Positions 24,882 through 32,922 of a DNA stretch of 64,000 nucleotides are shown here, piece after piece (the stretch's first letter is position 1; each line of letters begins with the position of its first letter). Origin of the DNA: an uncultured Collinsella sp. (GTDB taxonomy: Bacteria > Actinomycetota > Coriobacteriia > Coriobacteriales > Coriobacteriaceae); NCBI GenBank assembly GCA_958350755.1, contig CATWID010000002.1, positions 1 to 64,000 on the forward strand. The letters run 5' to 3'. The translations under genes were made by a program, and so were the position numbers. The notes under the pieces are model-generated. The model was not told the origin of the DNA. It did no database searches and saw nothing but the letters and a program-made list of their open reading frames with translations.

Positions 24882-26039
24882 ATGATTGAGCGAACCATGG
24901 CCCAGAAGCTACGCGACATGTCAGAATGGTTTCCCGTCGTCTCGCTTACGGGGCCACGCCAAAGCGGCAAGTCAACTCTCATCAAGGCCGTTTTTCCTGA
25001 ATATGAATATCTCAACCTCGAGAACCCGGAAGTCCGTCGCGCCGCACTCGATGACCCCGTCGGCTTTATCAGCAGGCGCCCCGATCATCTGATCATCGAC
25101 GAGGCCCAATATGCACCGGAGCTGTTCAGCATGATTCAGGTCGCCTCCGACGAACGCGGAAAGACCGGCCAGTATGTATTGTCCGGCTCGCAAAACTTTT
25201 TGCTCATGCACAACATCCAGCAATCGCTTGCCGGGCGCGTCGGCATGCTCAAGCTCTTACCTCTCTCCTACCAGGAGCTCAGCGATACGCAAATCTCGCT
25301 TGACACCTACCTGATTCGCGGGGGATACCCGCGCATATATGATGCGGGCATCCCCATCGACATGTTCTACCAAAATTACCTTATGACCTATGTGGAACGC
25401 GACGCGGGCGGCCTTCTCGACGTGCGCAACCTGAGCTCCTTTAGAAAAATGATCGGGCTGTGCGCGGCTTGCGTGGGAGGACTGCTCAACCTATCAAGAC
25501 TCGCCGCTGATGTGGGAGTCGCCACGGCGACGATCGGCTCGTGGCTTTCGATCCTGCAGTCAAGCTATTTGGTGTTCCTACTTCAGCCATATGCTGGAAA
25601 CATGCGCAAGCGGCTTACCAAAGCGCCAAAACTGTACTTCTACGACACGGGGCTACTTTGCCATCTGCTTGGAATTCACGACGAGCGCAGCCTCATGAAC
25701 CACCCCCTAAGCGGGGAAATATTCGAAAACCTCGTTGTCTCAGAACGCCAGAAGGCATATCTCAACAGAGGCATCGAGCCCACGCTTGTCTTTTATCGCG
25801 ACGACAGCAAACGAGAGATCGACCTTATCGATCTAACAGAGCCGGCTCGCCCACAGGCATTCGAAATCAAATCGGGCGCTACCTATCGCGACACATTTGC
25901 TCGATACCTACGCTCTGTTGGTTCCGAACTTGGCATTCCCGCAAAGGACCGAGCCGTCGTATATCACGGCTCCGAGCGCTACGATACCGAGGGCGCATCG
26001 GTTGTGCCGGCAGAAGAGTTCTTGCTTCGGGAGTCGTAG
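24882..26039 (+). CDS. AAA-type ATPase with DUF4143 (copy 1)
   Basis: A 385-residue protein of the widespread gut-bacterial family of ATP-binding proteins with a C-terminal DUF4143. Walker A GPRQSGKS is at 24-31, Walker B LIIDEAQ at 70-76, sensor-like VLSGSQN at ~107, and the C-terminal part contains REIDLIDL followed by FEIKSG, which looks like a PD-(D/E)XK nuclease core. Family function is not established. The gene is flanked by low-GC DNA and an orphan terminator, suggesting acquisition. A second member of the family, with different sequence, is at 50108-51469. Confidence 0.85.
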   Translation: MIERTMAQKLRDMSEWFPVVSLTGPRQSGKSTLIKAVFPEYEYLNLENPEVRRAALDDPVGFISRRPDHLIIDEAQYAPELFSMIQVASDERGKTGQYVLSGSQNFLLMHNIQQSLAGRVGMLKLLPLSYQELSDTQISLDTYLIRGGYPRIYDAGIPIDMFYQNYLMTYVERDAGGLLDVRNLSSFRKMIGLCAACVGGLLNLSRLAADVGVATATIGSWLSILQSSYLVFLLQPYAGNMRKRLTKAPKLYFYDTGLLCHLLGIHDERSLMNHPLSGEIFENLVVSERQKAYLNRGIEPTLVFYRDDSKREIDLIDLTEPARPQAFEIKSGATYRDTFARYLRSVGSELGIPAKDRAVVYHGSERYDTEGASVVPAEEFLLRES

Positions 26040-26119
26040 CGAGCGCCGCGGGCACCGGCCGCGCCTCGATTTGTGCCGCCCGGAGATACGCAAAAGTGGT
26101 GACGCCCCACCCTTGTAAC

Positions 26120-26782
26120 CTAGCCCACCCGTACGCTGGGACACAAATCCGCCAGCGGACACTCGTCGCACTTGGGCTTACGGGCATCGCAAATCTCGCG
26201 ACCGAAGGTGATCCACTGGTGATTGACCGACTCCCAATACTCGTGCGGCAAAATCTTGAGCAGATCTTGCTCGGTCTTGAGCGGCTCCTTGGCATGCGTC
26301 TTGGGGCTCAGCATCAGGCGGTGCGCGATGCGGTTGACGTGCGTATCCACCGCGATGCCTTCCACGATGCCAAACCCAACGTTGAGTACGATGTTCGCCG
26401 TCTTGCGCCCCACGCCCGGCAGCTTTACAAGCTCCTTCATGTCGGCCGGCACCTCGCCGCCGTAGTCGGCAACAATCATCTGCGCGGCCTCCACAGCATG
26501 CTTGGCCTTACTCTTATAAAAGCCGAGTGACTTAATGGTGTCCGCCACGTCGGTCACACTTGCCCCCGCCATGGCCTCGGGCGTGGGCCACTGGGCAAAC
26601 AGCTGGGGCGTCACCTTGTTGACCTGCGCGTCGGTCGTCTGAGCCGAGAGCAGTACCGCGATGAGCAGCCTAAAGGGATTCTCGTGGTCCAAGAAACACT
26701 CGACCGGTCCATAGCGGCGGTTGAGGCGCTCGCACACCTCAACGGCGCGTTCGCGTTTGGCGGCATTGGTCTCGCGTGGCAT
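26120..26782 (-). CDS. nth: Endonuclease III
   Basis: A bifunctional DNA glycosylase/AP lyase that removes oxidised pyrimidines. The helix-hairpin-helix is LPGVGRKTA with catalytic Lys127, and the catalytic Asp146 lies in VDTHVNR. Four cysteines at 198, 205, 208 and 214 (C-x6-C-x2-C-x5-C) ligate the [4Fe-4S] cluster. The 220-residue length is normal. GAGGAG precedes the chosen ATG; eight residues upstream are in frame but unsupported. Its start is 63 bp after the ABC exporter stop, so the two are probably co-transcribed. It converges with the AAA ATPase gene without an evident terminator between. Confidence 0.94.
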   Translation of the reverse strand: MPRETNAAKRERAVEVCERLNRRYGPVECFLDHENPFRLLIAVLLSAQTTDAQVNKVTPQLFAQWPTPEAMAGASVTDVADTIKSLGFYKSKAKHAVEAAQMIVADYGGEVPADMKELVKLPGVGRKTANIVLNVGFGIVEGIAVDTHVNRIAHRLMLSPKTHAKEPLKTEQDLLKILPHEYWESVNHQWITFGREICDARKPKCDECPLADLCPSVRVG

Positions 26783-26845
26783 AACGACTCCTCGGCTCAG
26801 CGGCACAACAAAACTACGGGCACGATTGTCCCACGTATGGAGTCG

Positions 26846-28648
26846 TTACGCCTCCAAAAATGCGCCGGTCTGACGGCTCCACAGGCTCGCGTATTCGCCG
26901 CCCGCCTCGACGAGCCGCGCATGCGTACCATCCTCGACGATCTCGCCATCCGCCAGCACCACGATGCGGTCGAGCGAGGCCACGGTGGACAGGCGATGCG
27001 CCACCACAATGGAGGTGCGGCCGTGCATCAGGTTCTCGAGCGCCTCCTGCACCAGCGCCTCGGACTCGCTATCGAGGGCAGACGTCGCCTCGTCGAGCAC
27101 CAGAATCGGTGCGTCGGTGAGGATGGCACGGGCGATGGCCACACGCTGGCGCTGGCCGCCCGAAAGCTTGACGCCGCGCTCGCCCACCATGGTGTCGAAG
27201 CCACGGGGCAGGCGGTCGATGAACTCCAGGGCATTGGCCAGGCGTGCGGCCTCGCGGATCTGCTCGTCAGTGGCGCCCGCGCGGCCGTAGGCGATATTCT
27301 CGCGAATGGAGCGGTGGAACAGCAGCGCCTCCTGCGGCACGTAGGCAACCTGGCGGCGCAGGCTCTGCTGCGTGCAGCGCGAAACGTCCTGACCGTCCAC
27401 GAGCACGCGGCCGCCCTGCACGTCGTCCAGGCGCAGCAACAGCTTGGTGAGCGTCGTCTTGCCCGAGCCCGATTTGCCCACCAGGCCCACGCGCTGGCCC
27501 GCCGCCACATGGAGCGTCAGGTCGTCGAACACGCTCTCGCCCGCCGCGGCGTCACGGTATGCAAAGCTCAGGTGCTCAAAATCAATCGCGCCCTCGCCCA
27601 CCTTGAGCTCGGGGGCGTTCTCGTCGTCTGCCACCAGACGCGGCTCGTCCAGCACACGCGTCATCTCGGCCGCATCACCGAGCGCGCGGTTGATGCGCTG
27701 CATCATGGAGCTCACGTAGTTCAGACGCATAGTGAGGTTGTACGTATAGGTAAAGATCATGACGAGCGCGCCGGCCGAGATGCCAAACCACGCGTTACCG
27801 CCCGCCACAAACACGCTCACCACCGCCATGGTGATGACGATGAGGCCCGAAGTCGTAAAGTTGCGCTGCATCATGGCGTGCATCGAGACCGTCTCGGCAT
27901 CGCATGCGGCGCGGTCGGCGGTGTCGAACAGGTCGCGCTCAAAGTCCTCGCGCCCGCAGGTCTTGACGGCCAGGATGTTCGTGACCGCGTCGGACAGCAC
28001 GCCCGAGAGCTTGTTCTGAGCGGCGGACGTCGCAGCCGAAAGCGGCATGATGCGCTTGTACATAAGCCAGACAAACGCGATGTAGACGACCATGATGCCC
28101 ACCAGGATCACGGTAAACGCGGGCACCACCGGGGCGAGCGCCGCCACCGTGCAGATGACCGAGGTGATGGTGGGAATGAGCGAGTACGCCGTCACGTCCA
28201 CCAGCCCCGTATAGCCGCTCATAAAACGGCTCGTCTGGCTGACGAGCGATCCGCCAAAGCGACTGGTGTGAAATGTCATAGATTGGTTGGAGAGCGTATC
28301 AAAGCACAGGCGCGCCAGGTGATAGTTGCCCGCGATCTCGAGCTTGTAGACGGTGTAGTCCTGCAGCTTGGAGAGAATCTGGCCCACCAGGTTAACAAGC
28401 ACGAGCGCCAAAATGTAAGGGCCAAAGACCTCAAACACCTGGTCGCCCGCCACGGGGCCGGCCTGGACGCGGTCGACGATGAGGGCCATCACGTAGGTGT
28501 TGGCAAACGTGAGCAAAAAGATGTAGCCCGCCGACGAGAACACCGAGAGAAAGACGATCAACGGCTGCGTGCGCGTGACGTCCCAAAAACGCTGCAGCGT
28601 GCGGCGCACGGTGGAACGCTTGAGCGGACTGGTGCTTCTCTGAGACAT
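26846..28648 (-). CDS. ABC exporter, fused permease and ATPase
   Basis: A 600-residue half-transporter of the MsbA/MdlB type. Six membrane segments span ~20-320 (for example PLIVFLSVFSSAGYIFLLTF, VPAFTVILVGIMVVYIAFVW). The nucleotide-binding domain has Walker A VGKSGSGKTT (~390), Q-loop VAYVPQEA, signature LSGGQRQRVAIA (~497) and Walker B ILVLDEATSALD, then the switch VAHRL. It probably works as a homodimer since no partner half-transporter lies beside it. Substrate (lipid, peptide or drug) is not evident. GAAAGGAAG precedes the ATG. Confidence 0.9.
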   Translation of the reverse strand: MSQRSTSPLKRSTVRRTLQRFWDVTRTQPLIVFLSVFSSAGYIFLLTFANTYVMALIVDRVQAGPVAGDQVFEVFGPYILALVLVNLVGQILSKLQDYTVYKLEIAGNYHLARLCFDTLSNQSMTFHTSRFGGSLVSQTSRFMSGYTGLVDVTAYSLIPTITSVICTVAALAPVVPAFTVILVGIMVVYIAFVWLMYKRIMPLSAATSAAQNKLSGVLSDAVTNILAVKTCGREDFERDLFDTADRAACDAETVSMHAMMQRNFTTSGLIVITMAVVSVFVAGGNAWFGISAGALVMIFTYTYNLTMRLNYVSSMMQRINRALGDAAEMTRVLDEPRLVADDENAPELKVGEGAIDFEHLSFAYRDAAAGESVFDDLTLHVAAGQRVGLVGKSGSGKTTLTKLLLRLDDVQGGRVLVDGQDVSRCTQQSLRRQVAYVPQEALLFHRSIRENIAYGRAGATDEQIREAARLANALEFIDRLPRGFDTMVGERGVKLSGGQRQRVAIARAILTDAPILVLDEATSALDSESEALVQEALENLMHGRTSIVVAHRLSTVASLDRIVVLADGEIVEDGTHARLVEAGGEYASLWSRQTGAFLEA

Positions 28649-28773
28649 GGGCTTCCTTTCGCGTCTGATAGGGCGAAAGGCCATTGTTGCACATTAAAGT
28701 GCGCTTTAGGCAAGTGCAATGCGAAAAGCGCCCGCGCCCCGCGTTTACGCCGGCGCGCCGCCGTCCGTTGCGG

Positions 28774-30129
28774 CTAGTCCTCGTCTTCCTGGCCCGCAAG
28801 TAACCCTGCGGACTCCAAGCCCAAAATCTCGTCGGCCTCCCGCGCGTCTTCCAGCGCGTCGATATCCTTGAGCTTGCGCTCCATGACGTTGGTACGCGTG
28901 GTGATGATGCCCTCGACCGTCTTTCCCGCGGTCTCGATCTGCTGCTGGGCGCGACGCAGCGCCGCCTGATAGCGCGGTAGCTCGGCCTTGACGGCGGAAA
29001 GCACGCGTAGCACGTCGTCGGTGCGCTTTTGCAGCTTAAACGTCTGGTAGCTCATCTGCAGGCTGTTGAGGATGGCCGCCATGGTGCTGGGGCCGGCAAC
29101 GTTGACGTGATAGTCGCGGCCCAGGGTCTCGATAAGCCCAGGGCGCGTGACGACCTCGGCGTACAGGCCCTCAAACGGAACGAACAGGATGCCAAAGTGG
29201 GTGGTCGCGGGCACGCTCAGGTACTTTTCGCAGATGTCCTTTGCCTCGCGCTTCACCATGGTGTCGAGCGTCTTGCGCGCGGCGGCGACGGCCTCCGCGT
29301 CGCCCGACTCCTGGGCGTCGAGCAGATGCTCATACGCATCGCCCGGGAATTTGGAGTCGATTGGCAGCAGCACGGGGTCTCCCTCGTCTACCGGCAGCTT
29401 GACGGCAAACTCAACGCGCTCCGAGGCGCCGGGCTTGGTGGCGACGTTTTCCAGATACTGGTCGGGCGTAAGGATGTCCGCCAGGATCGCGCCCAGCTGC
29501 ACCTCGCCCAAAATGCCGCGCGCCTTGACGTTACCCAGCACGCGCTTAAGGTCGCCCACGCCAGTGGCGATAGATTGCATGTCGCCCAGGCCCTTGTACA
29601 CGGCCTCGAGCTGGTCGCTTACCTGCTTAAACGATGCAGACAGGCGGTCGTTGAGCGTGCGGGAGAGCTTCTCGTCCACCGTTGCGCGCATCTGATCGAG
29701 CTGCACGCTGTTGTCCTTGCGGATGGCGCCCAGTTGGGCATCGACCGTCTCGCGCACCTTGTCCAAGCGGTGCTCGATGCCTTCGCGGTTGACACCGAGC
29801 TGCTGGACCGTCTCGCGGCGCAAGTCGTCCATGCGGTCGCCAGCCTGCGAGAACTCGCGCGCGATGGTCAGGTAACGCTGCTGCTCTACAGCGGCATCGG
29901 TCATCTGCTGCTGCGCAATGGCGTTTGCCGTACGGCGGGTTTCGGCCAGCGCGACGTTGAGGGCATCGAGCGTGCTGTTGGCCTGCTCGAGCGCCGCGAG
30001 CGTCTCCGCGTCGTTGCCGCCACGCTCCCGCAGCTCGGCACGAAGGCCTTTAAGCTGCAGGGCGCAAACCACAGCAACTCCCACCGCCACCAAGGCAATC
30101 ACAACAAGCGCAATATCAATAGCAGACAT
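28774..30129 (-). CDS. rmuC: DNA recombination protein RmuC
   Basis: A 451-residue RmuC-family protein: N-terminal membrane anchor (IALVVIALVAVGVAVVCAL, ~5-24), a long coiled-coil region (~30-200, rich in Glu/Gln/Arg heptads) and the conserved RmuC domain (GNVKARGILGEVQLGAIL, ~205; PIDSKFPGDAYEHLLDA; FGILFVPFEGLYAEV; AGPSTMAAILNSLQMSYQ). The family has a restriction-endonuclease-like core and limits rearrangements at inverted repeats in E. coli, of interest in a genome with so many. The start is set by GGCGGAAG before ATG 30129. Confidence 0.92.
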   Translation of the reverse strand: MSAIDIALVVIALVAVGVAVVCALQLKGLRAELRERGGNDAETLAALEQANSTLDALNVALAETRRTANAIAQQQMTDAAVEQQRYLTIAREFSQAGDRMDDLRRETVQQLGVNREGIEHRLDKVRETVDAQLGAIRKDNSVQLDQMRATVDEKLSRTLNDRLSASFKQVSDQLEAVYKGLGDMQSIATGVGDLKRVLGNVKARGILGEVQLGAILADILTPDQYLENVATKPGASERVEFAVKLPVDEGDPVLLPIDSKFPGDAYEHLLDAQESGDAEAVAAARKTLDTMVKREAKDICEKYLSVPATTHFGILFVPFEGLYAEVVTRPGLIETLGRDYHVNVAGPSTMAAILNSLQMSYQTFKLQKRTDDVLRVLSAVKAELPRYQAALRRAQQQIETAGKTVEGIITTRTNVMERKLKDIDALEDAREADEILGLESAGLLAGQEDED

Positions 30130-30180
30130 AGACTTCCGCCCAACAAACCCAATCGATATCAATCAAAACCGAGACCAATC

Positions 30181-30744
30181 TTACCCCGCCACACGCACCG
30201 GGCGCCCGGCCCCTTCTTGGGTGCTTCTCTCCTCCGCATATTCCATAATGCGACGCGCTGTCTTCCTGCTCACCTTCGAGTCATCACCGGCTAAGTATGC
30301 GTACACGTTTCCCTTATTCAGATTCAAATCGCGGCATAGACCGTAGCGCGTTACACCCGATTCCTCCAATGCTTTAAGTGTTCTCTTTCTCATCAGGGCG
30401 TTCACCCTTCTGTCGGCCGCTGGCTTTTCTTTCACCCCTCTATACGCACGCCAAACGTTGGCGTAACGATTGGGGAGCATATCCTCGGAGCATAGAGATG
30501 CCAGGCTACTCGCTTGGCCATACAGAGACAAAACACCTCGATAGCCCTCTTCCATCCACGAGCCCTCGGATAAACCCAGAACGTATTCGGCCTTACCCTG
30601 CGCCAAAGCGAGCAAAAACAGAGGCTCCGCCACACGCGGCTCAACCGTTGTTGCCTGCTTTACAAGCTTCCTAAAACTCAGCGACTGCTGTCCGGACAGC
30701 TCTCGGCAATAGCCTTTCAAAAATCCCTCAAAAGTCAGATTCAA
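30181..30744 (-). CDS. HTH protein paired with a nucleotidyltransferase (possible antitoxin)
   Basis: A 187-residue protein I do not recognise over most of its length. The C-terminal third (RTLKALEESGVTRYGLCR, DLNLNKGNVYAYLAG, TARRIMEYA; ~115-172) looks like a Xre/phage-type helix-turn-helix. I place the start at TTG 30744 because AAGGAGGT stands 6 bases upstream and the codon overlaps the TGA of the preceding nucleotidyltransferase gene (TTGA), implying coupled translation. The pair recalls AbiE-type systems, in which an HTH protein neutralises a nucleotidyltransferase, but with gene order reversed. Antitoxin role is an inference. Confidence 0.6.
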   Translation of the reverse strand: MNLTFEGFLKGYCRELSGQQSLSFRKLVKQATTVEPRVAEPLFLLALAQGKAEYVLGLSEGSWMEEGYRGVLSLYGQASSLASLCSEDMLPNRYANVWRAYRGVKEKPAADRRVNALMRKRTLKALEESGVTRYGLCRDLNLNKGNVYAYLAGDDSKVSRKTARRIMEYAEERSTQEGAGRPVRVAG

Positions 30745-31271
30745 CCGAGCACCTCCTTTTTGTATTGCCTGTATGCGCAGACCATCTCTTGATAACTCCG
30801 CTCCGAAGGCGACGACGCCAGCGCCTCTCCATCGTCGAATATAAGCCGCTCGAGCAGATCCCAATCAAGTCGGTCGATAAATGTTCGACTATGGAGGTCG
30901 ATGATGTCGTTCGGACGATAGGCATAGAGCTTCATCACCGCCAGATCCTCCAAAGATGGCGTAAAGTACCTGATAAAATGCGCCCCAATCTCCAATGGGA
31001 TCAGGCGATCTTCGTAATTGAATGGCATCTGGTTGCAATATGCCACTGCCATACCATTCACCTCGGGGTATCGAGCTATGATCTCGCGGAGGCACCTGTC
31101 TGCCTCAAACACATCAATGTCATGTGTAACTGCCCGATTCGTCACGTCGTTTAGCATGAAGGCGCTTCCTCCCACCAATACAACGCTCGGCCTATCGTCT
31201 CTTGGACCTATTTCCAGCTCCGCCTCTTCGTCAATATCCAAAAGAGTCTGCTCTAAATCCTGCTTATACAT
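30741..31271 (-). CDS. Nucleotidyltransferase-like protein, DUF6036 type (possible toxin)
   Basis: A 176-residue protein with the start of a polymerase-beta nucleotidyltransferase fold: VVLVGGSAFML (30-40) and HDIDVF (50-55, the Asp-x-Asp metal pair), then SLEDLAVMKLYAYRPNDIIDL, typical of DUF6036/AbiEii-like proteins. Such enzymes can modify tRNA or other targets as toxins; some are inactive or have other substrates. It is the first gene of a two-gene unit with the HTH protein, and lies upstream of rmuC on the same strand. Toxicity is not demonstrable from sequence. Confidence 0.7.
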   Translation of the reverse strand: MYKQDLEQTLLDIDEEAELEIGPRDDRPSVVLVGGSAFMLNDVTNRAVTHDIDVFEADRCLREIIARYPEVNGMAVAYCNQMPFNYEDRLIPLEIGAHFIRYFTPSLEDLAVMKLYAYRPNDIIDLHSRTFIDRLDWDLLERLIFDDGEALASSPSERSYQEMVCAYRQYKKEVLG

Positions 31272-31394
31272 AGCAAATCCTAATATTATTCATCTTCAAT
31301 AATACTATTCAGTCGCACGACAGGACCCACAGGATGCAAGGATTCCACTCGTGGCGATAATCCCTACACCCTAGAAGTCCTAATGCGACAAACG

Positions 31395-31817
31395 CTAGCT
31401 CTCCCAGCCGGCGCGGATGGTTGTTATGACGTCACCTAGGCGCTGACCCAGGGCCGCTAGATGCTGGAGCACCTCGTTGGGCGATGCGCCGTTGAGAATG
31501 CACGAGAGGGCATACGACACCAAAAAGATGGCCGCAAGCCCCAGCGGGATGAGCACGATCATCGCCAATGTGCGCAGGCGCTGGCCCAAACGGCGGCGGC
31601 GCGCACGGCGTTTATCGAACGCGAGCTCCTGGGCATATGAATCTTGCTGTACGGAATAGGTCTCTGGGGTCGCCTCACCCGCAGGCGAAATCGCGGGCGC
31701 AACGTTTTGTGCAGGAGGTTGGATGGCCGCCCCTTGCATTTGCATCTCCATAAGCCGTTGCTGCTGGCGCAACATGCGCTCGGCTTGTTGCTGCGGGGTC
31801 TCAAGAAACAGATCCAT
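31395..31817 (-). CDS. Small single-pass membrane protein, unknown function
   Basis: A 140-residue protein I do not recognise. Residues 8-60 are rich in Gln, Ala and Pro and begin with a Gln/Met/Arg helix (TPQQQAERMLRQQQRLMEM); a basic patch RRARRRRLGQRLR (70-82) precedes one membrane segment (~83-109) and a short helical tail. The layout suggests a protein with a cytoplasmic N-terminus anchored by one helix. GGAGG 5 bases before ATG 31817 fixes the start; the frame is open upstream but without a ribosome site. It is probably a separate unit downstream of the rubrerythrin terminator. Confidence 0.6.
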   Translation of the reverse strand: MDLFLETPQQQAERMLRQQQRLMEMQMQGAAIQPPAQNVAPAISPAGEATPETYSVQQDSYAQELAFDKRRARRRRLGQRLRTLAMIVLIPLGLAAIFLVSYALSCILNGASPNEVLQHLAALGQRLGDVITTIRAGWES

Positions 31818-32049
31818 GCTGGCCTCCAAAATCTGAGCATTCGACGCTTGCGCCCAGCATCCCGCACCGTCAATGCCACGGCAACGCAATCCGTAGCAAT
31901 AGCCGCAAAGTTTCTTGTTGACAAAAGCTGTCGAAAACCTCAACAACTCCCCTACCAGCACTTTCTCTGAGCTTTTTTCGCCAACAATCTTTTGGCCTTC
32001 CACCCTTACGCCAACTGACCAAAATCTAACCAAAAGCTTGACGAAAATT

Positions 32050-32068
32050 GTGGGGACAGGGACCCCAC
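32050..32068. repeat. Small hairpin GTGGGG-ACAGGGA-CCCCAC
   Basis: A 6-bp stem whose loop completes GGGGACAGG, another occurrence of the shared core. It lies in the 451-bp gap between the small membrane protein and rubrerythrin, which also holds the terminator at 32071-32100 and the long inverted repeat at 32151-32248. No gene is supported in this gap. Confidence 0.6.
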
Positions 32069-32070
32069 AC

Positions 32071-32100
32071 AAAAACGTGCCGCCCCAAAAGGGGCGGCAC
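32071..32100 (-). terminator. Terminator downstream of rubrerythrin
   Basis: A perfect 10-bp stem GTGCCGCCCC / GGGGCGGCAC with a 4-nt loop is followed on the minus strand by GTTTTTG. Confidence 0.75.
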
Positions 32101-32150
32101 ACAAACTTCTAATCAGCTTTTCAGTAACGAGCACGCGACGACCCGAAGCC

Positions 32151-32248
32151 GGAGCGCAGGGCGGGAGGCCGGATCGCCTTCCCTCAACGCGACCCTGCGG
32201 AGCCGTGAGCGGGGAGGGAAGGCGATCCGGCCTCCCGCCCTGCGCTCC
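32151..32248. repeat. 35-bp perfect inverted repeat
   Basis: Arms of 35 identical complementary bases (32151-32185 and 32214-32248; the left arm begins GGAGCGCAGGGCGGGAGG and ends CGCCTTCCCTC) with a 28-nt loop. It lies between the rubrerythrin stop and its terminator, so it would be transcribed into the 3' end of that mRNA. Perfect pairing over 35 bp exceeds what a terminator needs. Confidence 0.9.
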
Positions 32249-32268
32249 GCAGCAGCCAGCGCCAAGCG

Positions 32269-32808
32269 CTAGTAGTTCACCACCTGCTCCTCAAAGTACG
32301 CCTTCGGGTGGTTGCACACCGGGCACACCTCAGGCGCCTCGGCACCAACGTGCAGGTGCCCGCAGTTCAGGCACTTCCACACCTTCACGCCCTCGCGCTC
32401 AAACACCTCGCCCGACTCGATGCGCTCGACGAGTTTGTTGTAGCGCTCCTCGTGGGCCTTCTCGACGGCGGCGACACCACGGAACTTTGCGGCAATCTCG
32501 GCAAAGCCCTCTTCCTCGGCGGTCTTGGCAAACTCGTCGTACATCGTGGTCCACTCGTAGTTCTCACCCGCGGCGGCATCGCGCAGATTGTCCAGGGTAT
32601 CGGGGACGGCGCCATCGTGCAGATACTTAAACCACAGTTTGGCGTGCTCGGACTCGTTGCCAGCCGTCTCGGCAAAGATGTTCGAGATCTGAACGTAGCC
32701 GTCCTTCTTTGCCTTGGAGGCATAGTAGCGATACTTGGTGTGTGCCTGGGACTCACCGGCAAAAGCGGTCTCGAGGTTCTTCTTGGTTTGGGAATTCTCA
32801 AAATCCAT
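32269..32808 (-). CDS. Rubrerythrin
   Basis: A 179-residue non-haem iron peroxidase of anaerobes that reduces hydrogen peroxide in the cytoplasm. The N-terminal four-helix di-iron domain carries the Glu/His ligands ([38 protein letters not shown]). The C-terminal rubredoxin-like domain has two Cys pairs, CLNCGHLH and CPVCNHP. Electron donors (rubredoxin or NADH reductase) are not in the window. Its neighbours mutY and an Rrf2-type regulator suggest an oxidative-stress neighbourhood. The start is set by GGGAAG upstream of ATG 32808. Confidence 0.95.
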   Translation of the reverse strand: MDFENSQTKKNLETAFAGESQAHTKYRYYASKAKKDGYVQISNIFAETAGNESEHAKLWFKYLHDGAVPDTLDNLRDAAAGENYEWTTMYDEFAKTAEEEGFAEIAAKFRGVAAVEKAHEERYNKLVERIESGEVFEREGVKVWKCLNCGHLHVGAEAPEVCPVCNHPKAYFEEQVVNY

Positions 32809-32922
32809 AGGTGTACTTCCCTTCAACGCATGCCGCCCGTAGGCTTCGAGCGGCCTCGTCTTTAGGATGCCCTCATGTCGGAAATCTAAACCTTACAATC
32901 CTGTTCTTCAGATTTCCACGGG

